Part shown: piece by piece, positions 34,795 to 43,157 of the stretch
How positions within the stretch are numbered: the first letter of the stretch is position 1
Layout of the letters: every line of letters begins with the position of its first letter
Origin: JAXMCK01 sp046349395
GTDB lineage: Bacteria > Pseudomonadota > Alphaproteobacteria > Geminicoccales > Geminicoccaceae
Assembly: GCA_046349395.1 (NCBI GenBank)
Contig: JAXMCK010000004.1
Coordinates: 558,001-622,000, forward strand
Direction: 5' to 3'
DNA length: 64,000 bases
Program-made: the position numbers and the translations under genes
The notes under the pieces: model-generated
What the model saw: the letters and a program-made list of their open reading frames with translations, nothing else
Told to the model about the DNA's origin: nothing
The model's database searches: none

Positions 34795-35411
34795 GCCGCG
34801 GCGAGCAGACCTTCGAGGGGCCATCGATCGATCCGGCAGAAGCCGGTACCCGACTGATCCTGGCCCCTCCGGCCGGCACCCCTGCCGGCCTGATCGAACC
34901 GGTCCTGACCGAGCCTCTGGTGGCGGCGCTGTTGCTGCCGCCGGGTCTCTCGGCCGCCGACGCCCGGTCGCTCGTTGCGCGCTGCATCGGCGTCGGCAAG
35001 GCCGCTCTCACCCGCGATGTCGGCGAAGCGGCCGGACTTCGTGCGAGCGGGGTGCATCTCGACGGCCCTGCGGCGGTCGAGGCGGCGCGGCAACGGTTGG
35101 GCAAGGACGCCATTCTCGGGGTAGGCTGCGGCTTGTCGCGGCACGACGCCATGGTTGCGGGCGAGGCCGGGGCCGACTACCTGCTGCTGGGCGCGCTCGC
35201 GGCGGAGCCTTCCGCCACCGTCGAGATGGTCGAGTGGTGGCTCGACCTGTTCGTGCTGCCCTGTGCCGTCGCCTGCTCCAGCGGATCCGACACGCTGCCA
35301 GACCTGTTGGCCGTTGGCGTGGATTTCCTCTGGGTCGGCGACAATGCCTGGGCCGATCCGGCCCGGGAGGTCGGCGCCCTGGCAGGGGCGATCGCGGCCG
35401 CGAGACGCTGA
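34791..35411 (+). CDS. Thiamine-phosphate synthase-like TIM barrel protein
   Basis: 206 residues, GTG start overlapping the aldolase stop (GTGA). The order of elements is that of ThiE: ARCIGVGKAALTRDV, ASGVHLDG, ILGVGCGLSRHDAMVAGEAGADYLLLGAL, then a glycine-poor C-terminal phosphate region (VGVDFLWVGDNAW). Key ThiE motifs are weak: the usual QLR-x-K and the GG-I phosphate clamp are not clear. It may be a diverged paralog such as those found beside glycolytic genes in Rhodospirillales rather than a true thiamine enzyme. No other thiamine genes or THI element are nearby. Confidence 0.72.
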   Translation: MSRGEQTFEGPSIDPAEAGTRLILAPPAGTPAGLIEPVLTEPLVAALLLPPGLSAADARSLVARCIGVGKAALTRDVGEAAGLRASGVHLDGPAAVEAARQRLGKDAILGVGCGLSRHDAMVAGEAGADYLLLGALAAEPSATVEMVEWWLDLFVLPCAVACSSGSDTLPDLLAVGVDFLWVGDNAWADPAREVGALAGAIAAARR

Positions 35412-35439
35412 AGCCTCTTACCGTATCGAAAGTCGTTCA

Positions 35440-36246
35440 ATGCCCCGCTCCGCCAATATCGAGATCATGGTCCGCGCCGTCACGAAGGCGGCCCGCGTGC
35501 TCAGCCGCGACTTCAACGAGGTCGAGCAACTCCAGGTCTCGATCAAGGGACCCGGCGACTATGTCTCCGCCGCCGATCGGCGGGCCGAGCAGGTGATCCG
35601 CGAGGAGCTGAAGAAGGGCCGCCCGGACTGGGGCTTCCTCATGGAGGAGAGCGGTTCGGAGGTGGGGCGCTCGGTCAACAATCGCTGGATCGTCGACCCG
35701 CTCGACGGCACGACCAACTTCCTCCACGCCCTGCCCCACTGGGCGATCTCGATCGGGCTGGAGCAGCACGGCGAGGTCACGGCGGGCGTCGTGTTCGACC
35801 CCTTACGCAACGAGCTGTTCACGGCCGAGAAGGGGACGGGGGCGTTCCTCAACGACCGACGCATCCGGGTGTCGAAACGCAACGATATGAAGCTGTCGCT
35901 GATCGGCTGCGGGCTGCCGGTGCGCGACTGGAAGGGTCGCGAGCGCGGCTTCACCAAGCAGATGGAGCGCATCGCCGACGAATGCGGCGGGCTGCGGCGG
36001 CTCGGCGTCTGCTCCCTCGACCTCGCCTATGTCGCGGCCGGGCGGCAGGACGGCTTCTGGGAATATGGCGTGCATCCCTGGGACATCGCGGCCGGCATGC
36101 TGATGGTGCGGGAAGCGGGCGGACGCGTCGGGCGCCTTGAAGGAGACGACGACATGTTCGCCGAGGGCACCATCGTCGCCGGCAATCCCGAGATCTACAC
36201 CAAGCTGCGCGCCGCCCTCGACGAGGTCACGCCGCCGCCGTCCTGA
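35440..36246 (+). CDS. suhB: Inositol monophosphatase family protein (SuhB-like)
   Basis: 268 residues. The Mg-binding motif WIVDPLDGTTNFLHALPHWA, the upstream EESG, and the C-terminal signature YGVHPWDIAAGMLMVREAGG are all intact. Enzymes of this family dephosphorylate inositol-1-phosphate or other sugar phosphates; SuhB also has a role in rRNA transcription antitermination. The ATG at 35440 follows the ThiE-like gene by 28 bases. The end overlaps the convergent membrane protein gene by 20 bases. Confidence 0.93.
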   Translation: MPRSANIEIMVRAVTKAARVLSRDFNEVEQLQVSIKGPGDYVSAADRRAEQVIREELKKGRPDWGFLMEESGSEVGRSVNNRWIVDPLDGTTNFLHALPHWAISIGLEQHGEVTAGVVFDPLRNELFTAEKGTGAFLNDRRIRVSKRNDMKLSLIGCGLPVRDWKGRERGFTKQMERIADECGGLRRLGVCSLDLAYVAAGRQDGFWEYGVHPWDIAAGMLMVREAGGRVGRLEGDDDMFAEGTIVAGNPEIYTKLRAALDEVTPPPS

Positions 36247-36796
36247 TCTCGACGGGCAGGTCGCCCAGCTTGTCCATCAGCCGGACCTGCCGCCGCATCG
36301 GCCACCAGTCGTAGAGGAACACCTCGGCCGGCCGCCACAGGGCGACCCAGCCCAGGATGATGAAGCCCTGGCTGACGGCCTCGGCGAAGGTGCTCGACCC
36401 CAGCGCCATCACGAGTTCCGACAGACCCACGCAGATGGCGAGGAACGGAAGACCCAGCGCCAGCTGCAGCCGCCCGTCGCGCATGTGGGCCGCAAGCCGC
36501 CAGCGCTCCACCTGTCCGCGGTAGACGAAATAGTTCCGTACGGCCGACTGGACGTCCGCCGCTGTCTGGCCGCTCGGCGCTTCGGCGGCCGGGACGTGGA
36601 TGACGAGGCGCAAGGATCGGGCGATCGGTAGCTCACCGGCGGCACCCACGATGTACTCCTCGGCATCGCCGTCGAGGTCGCGGGCACGGAAGGGTGCCGG
36701 GTCCAGCGAGTTGAACAGCTGGCGCAGGTCGCCGAGGCTGATCTCGATCAGCGTGTCCTTGCCCTCGTCCCGGTAGACACGGATCTGCTGCGCCAA
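36227..36796 (-). CDS. Hypothetical membrane protein
   Basis: 189 residues. An acidic, cytoplasmic-looking N-terminal half (QIRVYRDEGKDTLIEISLGD, DLDGDAEEYIVGAAGELP, SLRLVIHVPAAEA) is followed by a region that resembles a short amphipathic helix, then two membrane helices (LALGLPFLAICVGLSELVMA and GFIILGWVALW) and a basic tail. The start is a TTG with GGGGA about 7 bases before it; the open frame further upstream covers the divergent SIMPL gene. Family not recognised. It converges on, and overlaps by 20 bases, the SuhB-like gene. Confidence 0.72.
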   Translation of the reverse strand: MAQQIRVYRDEGKDTLIEISLGDLRQLFNSLDPAPFRARDLDGDAEEYIVGAAGELPIARSLRLVIHVPAAEAPSGQTAADVQSAVRNYFVYRGQVERWRLAAHMRDGRLQLALGLPFLAICVGLSELVMALGSSTFAEAVSQGFIILGWVALWRPAEVFLYDWWPMRRQVRLMDKLGDLPVEIRTAAA

Positions 36797-36926
36797 GGGC
36801 CGTCCCCGCAATGCTGGGTGCTCCGGTGCCACAAATGGACGCTGGCGGCGCCTCTGCCATGCGCTCCGCTGGCACAGTGTCACGCCAGTGCCTAAGCCCA
36901 AGGGAGCCACACGGGGTGATGGGGAA

Positions 36927-37676
36927 ATGAACGGCTCGATCGGCGGCACGGCGTGGAGCATCGGCAAGATCGTGGCAGCCCTGCTGATCGCCGCCGGGAT
37001 CGCGGGCGGCGGCTGGCTGATCGGGCGCGGCCTGCTGGAAGCGCGCTCTTCGGACCGCTTCGTCAGCGTGAAGGGTCTGGCCGAGCGCGACGTGAAGGCG
37101 GATCTCGCCCTCTGGCCGCTGCGCTTCGTGGCGACCGGCAACGACCTGCAGGTGGCGAAAGCCAAGATCGCGGCGGACGAAGCGGCGATCCGGAAGTTCG
37201 TGACCGGTGCCGGCGTGCCCGATTCGGCAATCGAGGTCGTCGGGTTCGAGGTCACCGATCTCCTGGCCCAGGTCTATCGCTCGGGGCCGGTCGAGAGCCG
37301 GTTCGTGCTGGCGGCGACGCTGATCGTGCGCAGCAACGACGTCGACCGGATCGCGGCCCTGGCGCAGAAGGTGGGCGATCTCGTCGATGCCGGCGTGGTG
37401 CTCTCGACCGAAGGGGCACCCTCGGGGCCTGTGTTCCTGTTCACCGCCCTCAACGACGCCAAGCCCGAGATGGTGGCCGAGGCGACCAGGAACGCTCGGG
37501 AAGCCGCCCAGGAGTTCGCCCGGGACTCGGGTAGCCAACTCGGCGGCATCCGCCGCGCCAGCCAGGGCGTGTTCCAGATCCTTTCGCGCGACGAGGCGCC
37601 GGGCATCCAGGAGCCCTATCAGGTGAACAAGCGCCTGCGCGTCGTGTCGACCGTCGACTACTACCTCACCGACTGA
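36927..37676 (+). CDS. SIMPL (DUF541) domain protein, membrane anchored
   Basis: 249 residues. One N-terminal membrane helix (IGKIVAALLIAAGIAGGGWLIG) then the SIMPL domain from about residue 45 (SSDRFVSVKGLAERDVKADL to the end VVSTVDYYLTD). Family members are periplasmic or outer-membrane proteins of unclear biochemical role, linked to stress and envelope integrity. The ATG at 36927 has GGGGA just before it; an ATG at 36888 would add 13 hydrophilic residues. Confidence 0.88.
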   Translation: MNGSIGGTAWSIGKIVAALLIAAGIAGGGWLIGRGLLEARSSDRFVSVKGLAERDVKADLALWPLRFVATGNDLQVAKAKIAADEAAIRKFVTGAGVPDSAIEVVGFEVTDLLAQVYRSGPVESRFVLAATLIVRSNDVDRIAALAQKVGDLVDAGVVLSTEGAPSGPVFLFTALNDAKPEMVAEATRNAREAAQEFARDSGSQLGGIRRASQGVFQILSRDEAPGIQEPYQVNKRLRVVSTVDYYLTD

Positions 37677-37682
37677 CCGGCT

Positions 37683-37706
37683 GCCGATGCCGCAACGGGC
37701 ATCGGC
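37683..37706 (+). terminator. Hairpin after the SIMPL gene
   Basis: GCCGATGC and GCATCGGC form a perfect 8-bp stem around an 8-base loop, six bases after the stop. No T-run follows, so termination strength is uncertain. Confidence 0.45.
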
Positions 37707-37793
37707 CTCGGCGCCCCTAACGGGGTGGAGGCTGGGACGGATCGGCGGTGGGGTTGGGGGTTGGCAGGTTCGTGAGGTCGGGTCGTCGGCCGC

Positions 37794-38459
37794 TCACGGA
37801 CCGGCGCGAGATTCGGGTACCTGCGTCGTCACCCTGTCGGACGGCATCGGTGGCAATCCCAGGCCGGGCAGCCAGTCGAGTGCCGGCGAGGGCGCCGCAG
37901 GATCGTAGCCCAACTCCTCGAGCAGGTCGGCACGACGGTCGGCAAGTTCTTCGATGACGCGCAGGCGCAAGCGGGTGAGGACCCGCAGCCGGGCGCGATT
38001 GGGGTAGTCATCGCCGTACGGGTCGTAGGCGTCGGGGTCCGGCGGTGGCGTAGGCGGACGGTCTGCGGACTCGGCCGGCGGCTGGCGCTTCAACATGCGC
38101 TCGATCGACTGCGCCAGCACCAAGTGCGGCTCCCGGTTGCGTTGCGTCTCGTGGAAGAACCACGCGCAGACCCGAGGCTCGCGTTCCTCGACCGCTTCCA
38201 GGATCACCTTCAGGCACTCGTTCCGCAGCATGACCAGCCGCAGCTTGTCGGGTACCACGAGCAGGTCTCGATAGGTGGCCAGCACCTTCGCCACCTTGCT
38301 GTCGCCGAGCATTGCCCGGACCTCGTCTTCCCCCATGCCGGCGGCCTTGGCAGCCACCGCCACCTCCTGCCCCATGGCGACGCGCCGCATCACCATGGAC
38401 TTGCGGCCTGCGAGGACGGGCCGTGGCGGGAATGCGGACGATCCTGCAGTGCGGGGCAT
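37794..38459 (-). CDS. Hypothetical protein with a terminase-small-subunit-like HTH
   Basis: 221 residues. A helix-turn-helix-like segment, QEVAVAAKAAGMGEDEVRAM followed by KVAKVLATYRDLL, resembles the DNA-binding domain of some phage small terminases and related HTH proteins. The middle is helical (CLKVILEAVEEREPRVCAWF), then a Pro/Asp-rich linker (PPTPPPDPDAYDPYGDD), an Arg-rich helix and a disordered tail. The ATG has GGGAC about 5 bases upstream. No other phage gene is near, so a prophage origin is not supported. Function unknown. Confidence 0.7.
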   Translation of the reverse strand: MPRTAGSSAFPPRPVLAGRKSMVMRRVAMGQEVAVAAKAAGMGEDEVRAMLGDSKVAKVLATYRDLLVVPDKLRLVMLRNECLKVILEAVEEREPRVCAWFFHETQRNREPHLVLAQSIERMLKRQPPAESADRPPTPPPDPDAYDPYGDDYPNRARLRVLTRLRLRVIEELADRRADLLEELGYDPAAPSPALDWLPGLGLPPMPSDRVTTQVPESRAGP

Positions 38460-38619
38460 GGACGTCCCATATCAGAAATAACACCTAGGATCAAGTTCTC
38501 CATGCGATCCGGTCGGGGATGCACGGCGCGACGCGGGAACCGGGGCAGCATCGACCCGTTCGCACGGTCTACGGCCGGCGGTGCGATGGGGTGCCGTGCC
38601 CGTGGGCGAAGGAGACACC

Positions 38620-39189
38620 ATGCGTCTGCCCCTCATACCACCCGGCGACCTGACGCCCGAGCAGCGCCCTCTCTACGAGGACATGCGCCACGGGATCGAG
38701 ACGAACTTCAAGGGCTTCACGGCGATCGGCGAGGACAGGGCCCTGGTTGGCCCGTGGAACCCGTGGCTCCATTTCTCGAAGTTCGGCGGGCCGATCTGGG
38801 AGCTGACCAAGGCTCTCTCGAGCTCGCCTGCCCTGCCCCGCCCGGTGCGCGAGGTCGCGATCCTGGTGACCGGCACCCATTTCCACGCCGGCTACGAGCT
38901 CTACGCGCACATCCTCGTGGCCGAGGCGCGGGGCCTGGCCGACGAGAAGATCGCGACCATCGTGGCCGGGCAGCGCCCGACCGATCTCAACCGCGAGGAA
39001 GCCGTCGCCTACGACGTCACCTCGGCCCTGGTGGGCGGCAGCCCCCTGCCGGCGCTGCTGTACGACACGGCTGTCCGGACCTTCGGCCACGAGGCGACGG
39101 GCGAGCTGATCAATCTCGTCGGGCTCTATTGCCTCGTGTCGGTGATCCTGAACGGCTTCGACGTTCCGATCCCGGACGGGTCGGCCTGA
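38620..39189 (+). CDS. Carboxymuconolactone decarboxylase family protein
   Basis: 189 residues. The CMD/AhpD-like fold is suggested by SSSPALPRPVREVAILVTGT followed by HFHAGYELYAHILVAEARGL and the C-terminal NLVGLYCLVSVILNGFDVP. The CxxC pair of AhpD-type peroxidases is missing, so it is closer to the decarboxylase-like or uncharacterised branch. The ATG at 38620 has GGAGA 5 bases upstream. It converges directly on the hydrolase gene (stops adjacent). Confidence 0.88.
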   Translation: MRLPLIPPGDLTPEQRPLYEDMRHGIETNFKGFTAIGEDRALVGPWNPWLHFSKFGGPIWELTKALSSSPALPRPVREVAILVTGTHFHAGYELYAHILVAEARGLADEKIATIVAGQRPTDLNREEAVAYDVTSALVGGSPLPALLYDTAVRTFGHEATGELINLVGLYCLVSVILNGFDVPIPDGSA

Positions 39190-40116
39190 TCAGGCCGGCA
39201 GCCGCCGTCCGACTGCGCCTGCGGTGTCCACCATCACGCGGGCACTGCGAAAGCAGAGCGAGAGATGCAGTTCTCCCGGCACGATCTCGACCCGGGCCCG
39301 CCGCAGATGCGCCTTGTACCAATGGGCGTGGCTCGGCGGGACGACGGGATCCTCGGCGCCATGCAGGACGAGGACCTCACTGCGGACCCGCCCGAGGTCG
39401 AAGTCCCACGGCCTGGAAAGCAGCCGTGCGTCCGCCAGAGCACCTTCGAGCCGGCCGCGGCTGCCGGTGCGCATGGACTGCAGGAGGCGCCGGCGCAGGA
39501 CGTCGGGCGAGAGGCCCAGGCGCTCCAACGCCTCGCGCTCGCTCGACACGATGGCGCGGAGCAGGGCGTTGTCCACGCCGGTGATCAAGGCGAAGCGCAG
39601 GAGGCGGCGCAGCAGCCGGCTGGTCGGCGTGCCGCCCCGGCCGAGAAGGCCAAGGACCAGGGCCGTGCCGCCGCCGGTCTCGACGACCTCGTGTCCGGCG
39701 ATGCCACCCGCCAGCACGACGCGGGGGACCCTCGCCTCGCCCAGGGCGGCGGCCAGCGCCAGCGCGTAAGGGGCACCTGCCGAGGAGCCCGCGACGACGC
39801 AGGTCGACACGCCGAGAGCGTCGACGGCGGCGCTGGCATCGCTGCCCCATGCCGCCAGCGAGGGGTCGGGCTGCGGTGTGGAGTGACCGTAGGACGGCCG
39901 GTCGAACGAGATGATGCAGGAGCGCTGCTGGCCGGCAGCACCGGGCTCGAGCCGGCTGCCGAGGAACCCGTGGCAATAGACGATCGGCAGGCGGCCGCGC
40001 GGTCCGAACTCCGCTATGCCGAGGCGTTTGCCCCCGGGCAAGGTCTGCACGTGATCGACGGTGGGCTCGATCCGCCAACTGGGGTCATTGGGTGCCGTCA
40101 GTCGGCGTAGCGCCAT
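39190..40116 (-). CDS. Alpha/beta hydrolase
   Basis: 308 residues. The oxyanion region is VYCHGFLGSRLEPG, the nucleophile elbow GSSAGAP carries the catalytic Ser, the acid is in LHGAEDPVVPPSHA and the histidine in PGELHLSLCF. A helical cap (about 150-215) sits between. No signal peptide. The substrate is unknown; the family includes esterases and lactonases. The start is the ATG at 40116; a TTG three codons upstream is possible. Confidence 0.88.
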   Translation of the reverse strand: MALRRLTAPNDPSWRIEPTVDHVQTLPGGKRLGIAEFGPRGRLPIVYCHGFLGSRLEPGAAGQQRSCIISFDRPSYGHSTPQPDPSLAAWGSDASAAVDALGVSTCVVAGSSAGAPYALALAAALGEARVPRVVLAGGIAGHEVVETGGGTALVLGLLGRGGTPTSRLLRRLLRFALITGVDNALLRAIVSSEREALERLGLSPDVLRRRLLQSMRTGSRGRLEGALADARLLSRPWDFDLGRVRSEVLVLHGAEDPVVPPSHAHWYKAHLRRARVEIVPGELHLSLCFRSARVMVDTAGAVGRRLPA

Positions 40117-40275
40117 CGCGCACAAGCCGGGTTGTTCCTTGCTGGGTCGGGCGGATGCCGAGAATCGCAGGACCGACCCCCCTCGTCCAGCGGAACGGGT
40201 GAGGATCGACCCGGCAGCTCCTTGGCGTAACGCCGCTCCCTACCATCTTGATCCAGGGAGCATGGAGGAAAGGCC

Positions 40276-40899
40276 TTGGACCAGCGCGAACGTCAGATCA
40301 TCGACGATTTGTTCGGCAAGCTTCGTACCGTGGACGCCCAGACGACCCGGCGCGACCCGGAGGCCGAGCAGGTGATCGCCGACCACCTCGCGAGGCTGCC
40401 GGCGGCCCCGTACTACATGGCCCAGGCGATCCACGTGCAGGAGCAGGCACTCTCGGCCGCCCAAGCGCGGGTACAGGAACTGGAGCGACAGCTGGCCGAG
40501 GCGCCCACGGGTGGTGGCGGCGGCTTCCTGTCGAGCCTCTTCGGCGGTGCGCCGCAGCAGCCGGCGCCCCAGCAGCCGGCGCCCCAGCGGCAGGTGCCTC
40601 CGCCGGTGCCGACCTCGCCTCCTCCGGTCGCAGCGCGCGGACCATGGGGCGGCGGCATGCAGAGCGGGGGCTTCCTCGCCGGGGCGATGCAGACGGCGAT
40701 GGGTGTGGCCGGCGGCATGCTGGTGGCGGACGCGATCAGCTCGGCGTTCCATGCCGGGACGGCCAACGCCGCCGAGGTCGTCGTGCCGGAGGTCGTCGAC
40801 GAGGTCGTGCCGGCCGACGACTATGCGCAGGACGACCAGCGGCGCTTCGACGACGATCTGGGCGGCGATTCCGACATGGATTTCGACGACTCGATCTGA
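40276..40899 (+). CDS. DUF2076 domain protein
   Basis: 207 residues. DUF2076 begins QRERQIIDDLFGKLR, with YYMAQAIHVQEQALSAAQAR, a Pro/Gln low-complexity linker, a Gly/Ala-rich hydrophobic stretch (FLAGAMQTAMGVAGGMLVAD) and an acidic tail (DDDLGGDSDMDFDD). Members are periplasmic or membrane-associated ligand-binding proteins of uncertain role. The start is TTG with GGAGGAAAGG upstream. A tandem 15-base repeat encodes part of the linker. Confidence 0.88.
   Translation: MDQRERQIIDDLFGKLRTVDAQTTRRDPEAEQVIADHLARLPAAPYYMAQAIHVQEQALSAAQARVQELERQLAEAPTGGGGGFLSSLFGGAPQQPAPQQPAPQRQVPPPVPTSPPPVAARGPWGGGMQSGGFLAGAMQTAMGVAGGMLVADAISSAFHAGTANAAEVVVPEVVDEVVPADDYAQDDQRRFDDDLGGDSDMDFDDSI
40555..40584 (+). 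repeat. Tandem 15-base repeat inside the DUF2076 gene
   Basis: CAGCAGCCGGCGCCC occurs twice head to tail and encodes QQPAP twice in the Pro/Gln linker. Slippage could change linker length without shifting the frame. Confidence 0.9.
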
Positions 40900-40989
40900 G
40901 GTCGGCTAAGCCCTCGTTGCAGGCTCGCGCATTGCGCTATAGCTGCGGGCGCGCGGTGGATGGACCGCGGGCGAGACGGGGTGCGGTCG

Positions 40990-42636
40990 ATGACGGCTGA
41001 GGGCACGGTGCTGATCGGTGCCGGAGAGGCGCCGCAATATCTCTACCTGCCGCTCGCCAACCGCCACGGGCTGATCGCCGGGGCCACCGGTACCGGCAAG
41101 ACCGTGACGCTGCAGGTCGTGGCGGAGAACCTGTCGCGTGCGGGCGTGCCCGTGTTCTGCGCCGACGTGAAGGGCGACCTCGCCGGCATCAGCCAGCCGG
41201 GCAAGCCCAATCCCAAGCTGGAGCAGCGGGCGGCCGAACTCGGCGAGACGGACTACGCCTACACGGGGTCGCCCGTCATCTTCTGGGACCTGTTCGGGAA
41301 AAACGGACATCCCGTGCGGGCGACGGTCGCCGAGATGGGGCCGCTCCTCCTGTCCCGGATGCTGGAGCTGAACGACACGCAGGAGGGCGTTCTCAACATC
41401 GCCTTCAAGCTCGCCGACGACGAAGGCCTCCTGCTGCTCGACTTCAAGGACCTGACGGCGATCCTGCAGGCGGTGGCCGAGCGCGGCGACCAGCTCACGA
41501 CCGCTTATGGGAACGTCAGCAAGGCGACCATCGGGACGATCCAGCGCCGGCTGCTGACGCTGGAGCAGCAGGGTGGTGCCCATTTCTTCGGCGAGCCGGC
41601 GCTGTCGCTCGAAGATCTGATGCTGACGACCCCGGACGGGCGCGGGGCGGTGAACGTGCTCGTGGCCGACCAGCTGATCAACAGCCCGCGGCTCTACGCG
41701 ACCTTCCTGCTCTGGCTGCTGTCGGCGCTGTTCGAGGAGCTGCCCGAGGTCGGCGACCTGCCGAAGCCGAAGCTCGCCTTCTTCTTCGACGAGGCGCATC
41801 TGCTGTTCAAGGATGCGCCCAAGGCGCTGGTCGACAAGGTCGAGCAGGTGGTGCGGCTCATCCGGTCGAAGGGGGTGGGCGTGTACTTCATCACCCAGAA
41901 CCCGATCGACGTGCCGCCGACGATCCTGAGCCAGCTCGGCAACCGGGTGCAGCACGCGCTCCGCGCCTTCACGCCGATCGACCTGAAAGGTGTGAAGGCG
42001 GCGGCCGAGACCTTCCGCCCCAATCCGAAGTTCAAGACGGAGACGGCGATCACCGAGCTCGCGGTCGGTGAGGCGCTGGTTTCGACCCTGCAGCCGGGCG
42101 GTGTGCCCAGCGTGGTCGAGCGGGCGAAGATCTGCCCGCCGCGGTCGCGCATGGGCGTGATCACGGCCGAGGAGCGGCAGCAGATCATGGCCCAGAGCCC
42201 CTTGGCCGGAAAGTACGACGTGCCGATCGACCGCGAGTCGGCCTACGAGATGCTGCAGCAGCGGGCGGACACGGTGGCAGCGGATCCCGCACCGCACGAT
42301 CCGTGGGGTACGGGTGTCGCCGGAACGGCCGCGAAGACGACCGGCAATCCGTGGGGCATGCCGGTCGAGCCCGCACCGGCACCGACCTCGACGACCTCGC
42401 GGCGGGTCGGTTCGGCGGCGACGCGGACCGCGGCGCCGCGGCGGACGACCTCCGCACCGCAACAGCAGCCGCAGGCCGACAGCGGTCTGGGATCGGTGCT
42501 GGGCCAGATCCTGGTCGGCGACGGCCGGCGGCAGAGTGCGGCCGAGGCGCTGACCAAGTCGCTGGCGCGGAGCCTCGGCAGCCAGCTCGGCCGGTCGATC
42601 ACGCGGGGCGTGCTGGGGTCGATCCTCAAGCGCTGA
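40990..42636 (+). CDS. HerA-like / DUF853 P-loop ATPase
   Basis: 548 residues. FtsK/HerA-superfamily ATPase of the DUF853 branch: Walker A AGATGTGKTVTLQ, an early VFCADVKGDLAGIS, Walker B KLAFFFDEAHLLF, and the sensor-like YFITQNPIDVPPTILSQLGN. Residues 420-500 are Pro/Ala/Thr-rich and the C-terminus has an amphipathic Gly/Ser-rich helix. DUF853 proteins are soluble hexameric motor-like ATPases whose substrate is not established. The ATG at 40990 gives the family N-terminus. It converges with, and overlaps by 11 bases, zur. Confidence 0.9.
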   Translation: MTAEGTVLIGAGEAPQYLYLPLANRHGLIAGATGTGKTVTLQVVAENLSRAGVPVFCADVKGDLAGISQPGKPNPKLEQRAAELGETDYAYTGSPVIFWDLFGKNGHPVRATVAEMGPLLLSRMLELNDTQEGVLNIAFKLADDEGLLLLDFKDLTAILQAVAERGDQLTTAYGNVSKATIGTIQRRLLTLEQQGGAHFFGEPALSLEDLMLTTPDGRGAVNVLVADQLINSPRLYATFLLWLLSALFEELPEVGDLPKPKLAFFFDEAHLLFKDAPKALVDKVEQVVRLIRSKGVGVYFITQNPIDVPPTILSQLGNRVQHALRAFTPIDLKGVKAAAETFRPNPKFKTETAITELAVGEALVSTLQPGGVPSVVERAKICPPRSRMGVITAEERQQIMAQSPLAGKYDVPIDRESAYEMLQQRADTVAADPAPHDPWGTGVAGTAAKTTGNPWGMPVEPAPAPTSTTSRRVGSAATRTAAPRRTTSAPQQQPQADSGLGSVLGQILVGDGRRQSAAEALTKSLARSLGSQLGRSITRGVLGSILKR

Positions 42637-43147
42637 GCGCGGGTGCCGTCGCGCAGGAGCCGCAGAGGCCGGATAGCTCGACCGTGCGGGCCGTCACGGT
42701 GAAGCCGGCCTGCGTCGCCACCGCCGCCAGGCTGCCGGTGACCGCCTGATCATCGAACTCCGCGGCCACGCCGCAGCGGCTGCAGATCAGGAAATAGGCC
42801 TGGTGCGTGCGGGCCGGCGTTTTGCACCCGACGTAGGCATTCAGGCTGTCGATGCGGTGGACGAGGCCCTCGCGCGTGAGGAATTCGAGGGCGCGGTACA
42901 CGGTCGGCGGGGCGGCGCGGCCGCGCTCGGTGCTCAGCAGCTCCAGGAGGCGGTAGGCGCCGATCGGGGCGTGGCTGCCCCAGACGAGTTCCAGCACGCG
43001 GCGGCGCAGCTCGGTGAGGCGCAGGTCGCGGGCGGAGCACACCGTCTCGGCGCGTTCGAGGGCGGCCGACACGCAGCCCCGGTGATCATGGGCGAGACTG
43101 GGGAACAGTCCCGACGCTGGCTGCTGGTCTCTGGGCTCGGATGCCAT
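42626..43147 (-). CDS. zur: Fur-family zinc uptake regulator Zur
   Basis: 173 residues. Winged helix (LTELRRRVLELVWGSHAPIGAYRLLE, APPTVYRALEFLTREGLVHRID) then the dimerisation domain with HQAYFLICSRCG and a final LCGSCA; these two CxxC pairs form the structural zinc site. Location in one operon with znuCB indicates a Zur rather than Fur role. 10 bases separate it from znuB. It would repress the divergent znu promoters through the palindrome at 44762-44776. Confidence 0.92.
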   Translation of the reverse strand: MASEPRDQQPASGLFPSLAHDHRGCVSAALERAETVCSARDLRLTELRRRVLELVWGSHAPIGAYRLLELLSTERGRAAPPTVYRALEFLTREGLVHRIDSLNAYVGCKTPARTHQAYFLICSRCGVAAEFDDQAVTGSLAAVATQAGFTVTARTVELSGLCGSCATAPALSA

Positions 43148-43157
43148 GTCCGCGGTC

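Noticed and set aside
34791..35411. Firm assignment as thiE
   Set aside because: Fold order fits, but catalytic and phosphate-binding motifs are weak and no thiamine context exists, so only a ThiE-like call is given.
37794..38459. Prophage remnant
   Set aside because: Only one weakly phage-like HTH; no integrase, capsid, portal or att repeats nearby.
40906..42462. 518-codon open frame antisense to the HerA-like gene
   Set aside because: Shadow frame without recognisable domain.
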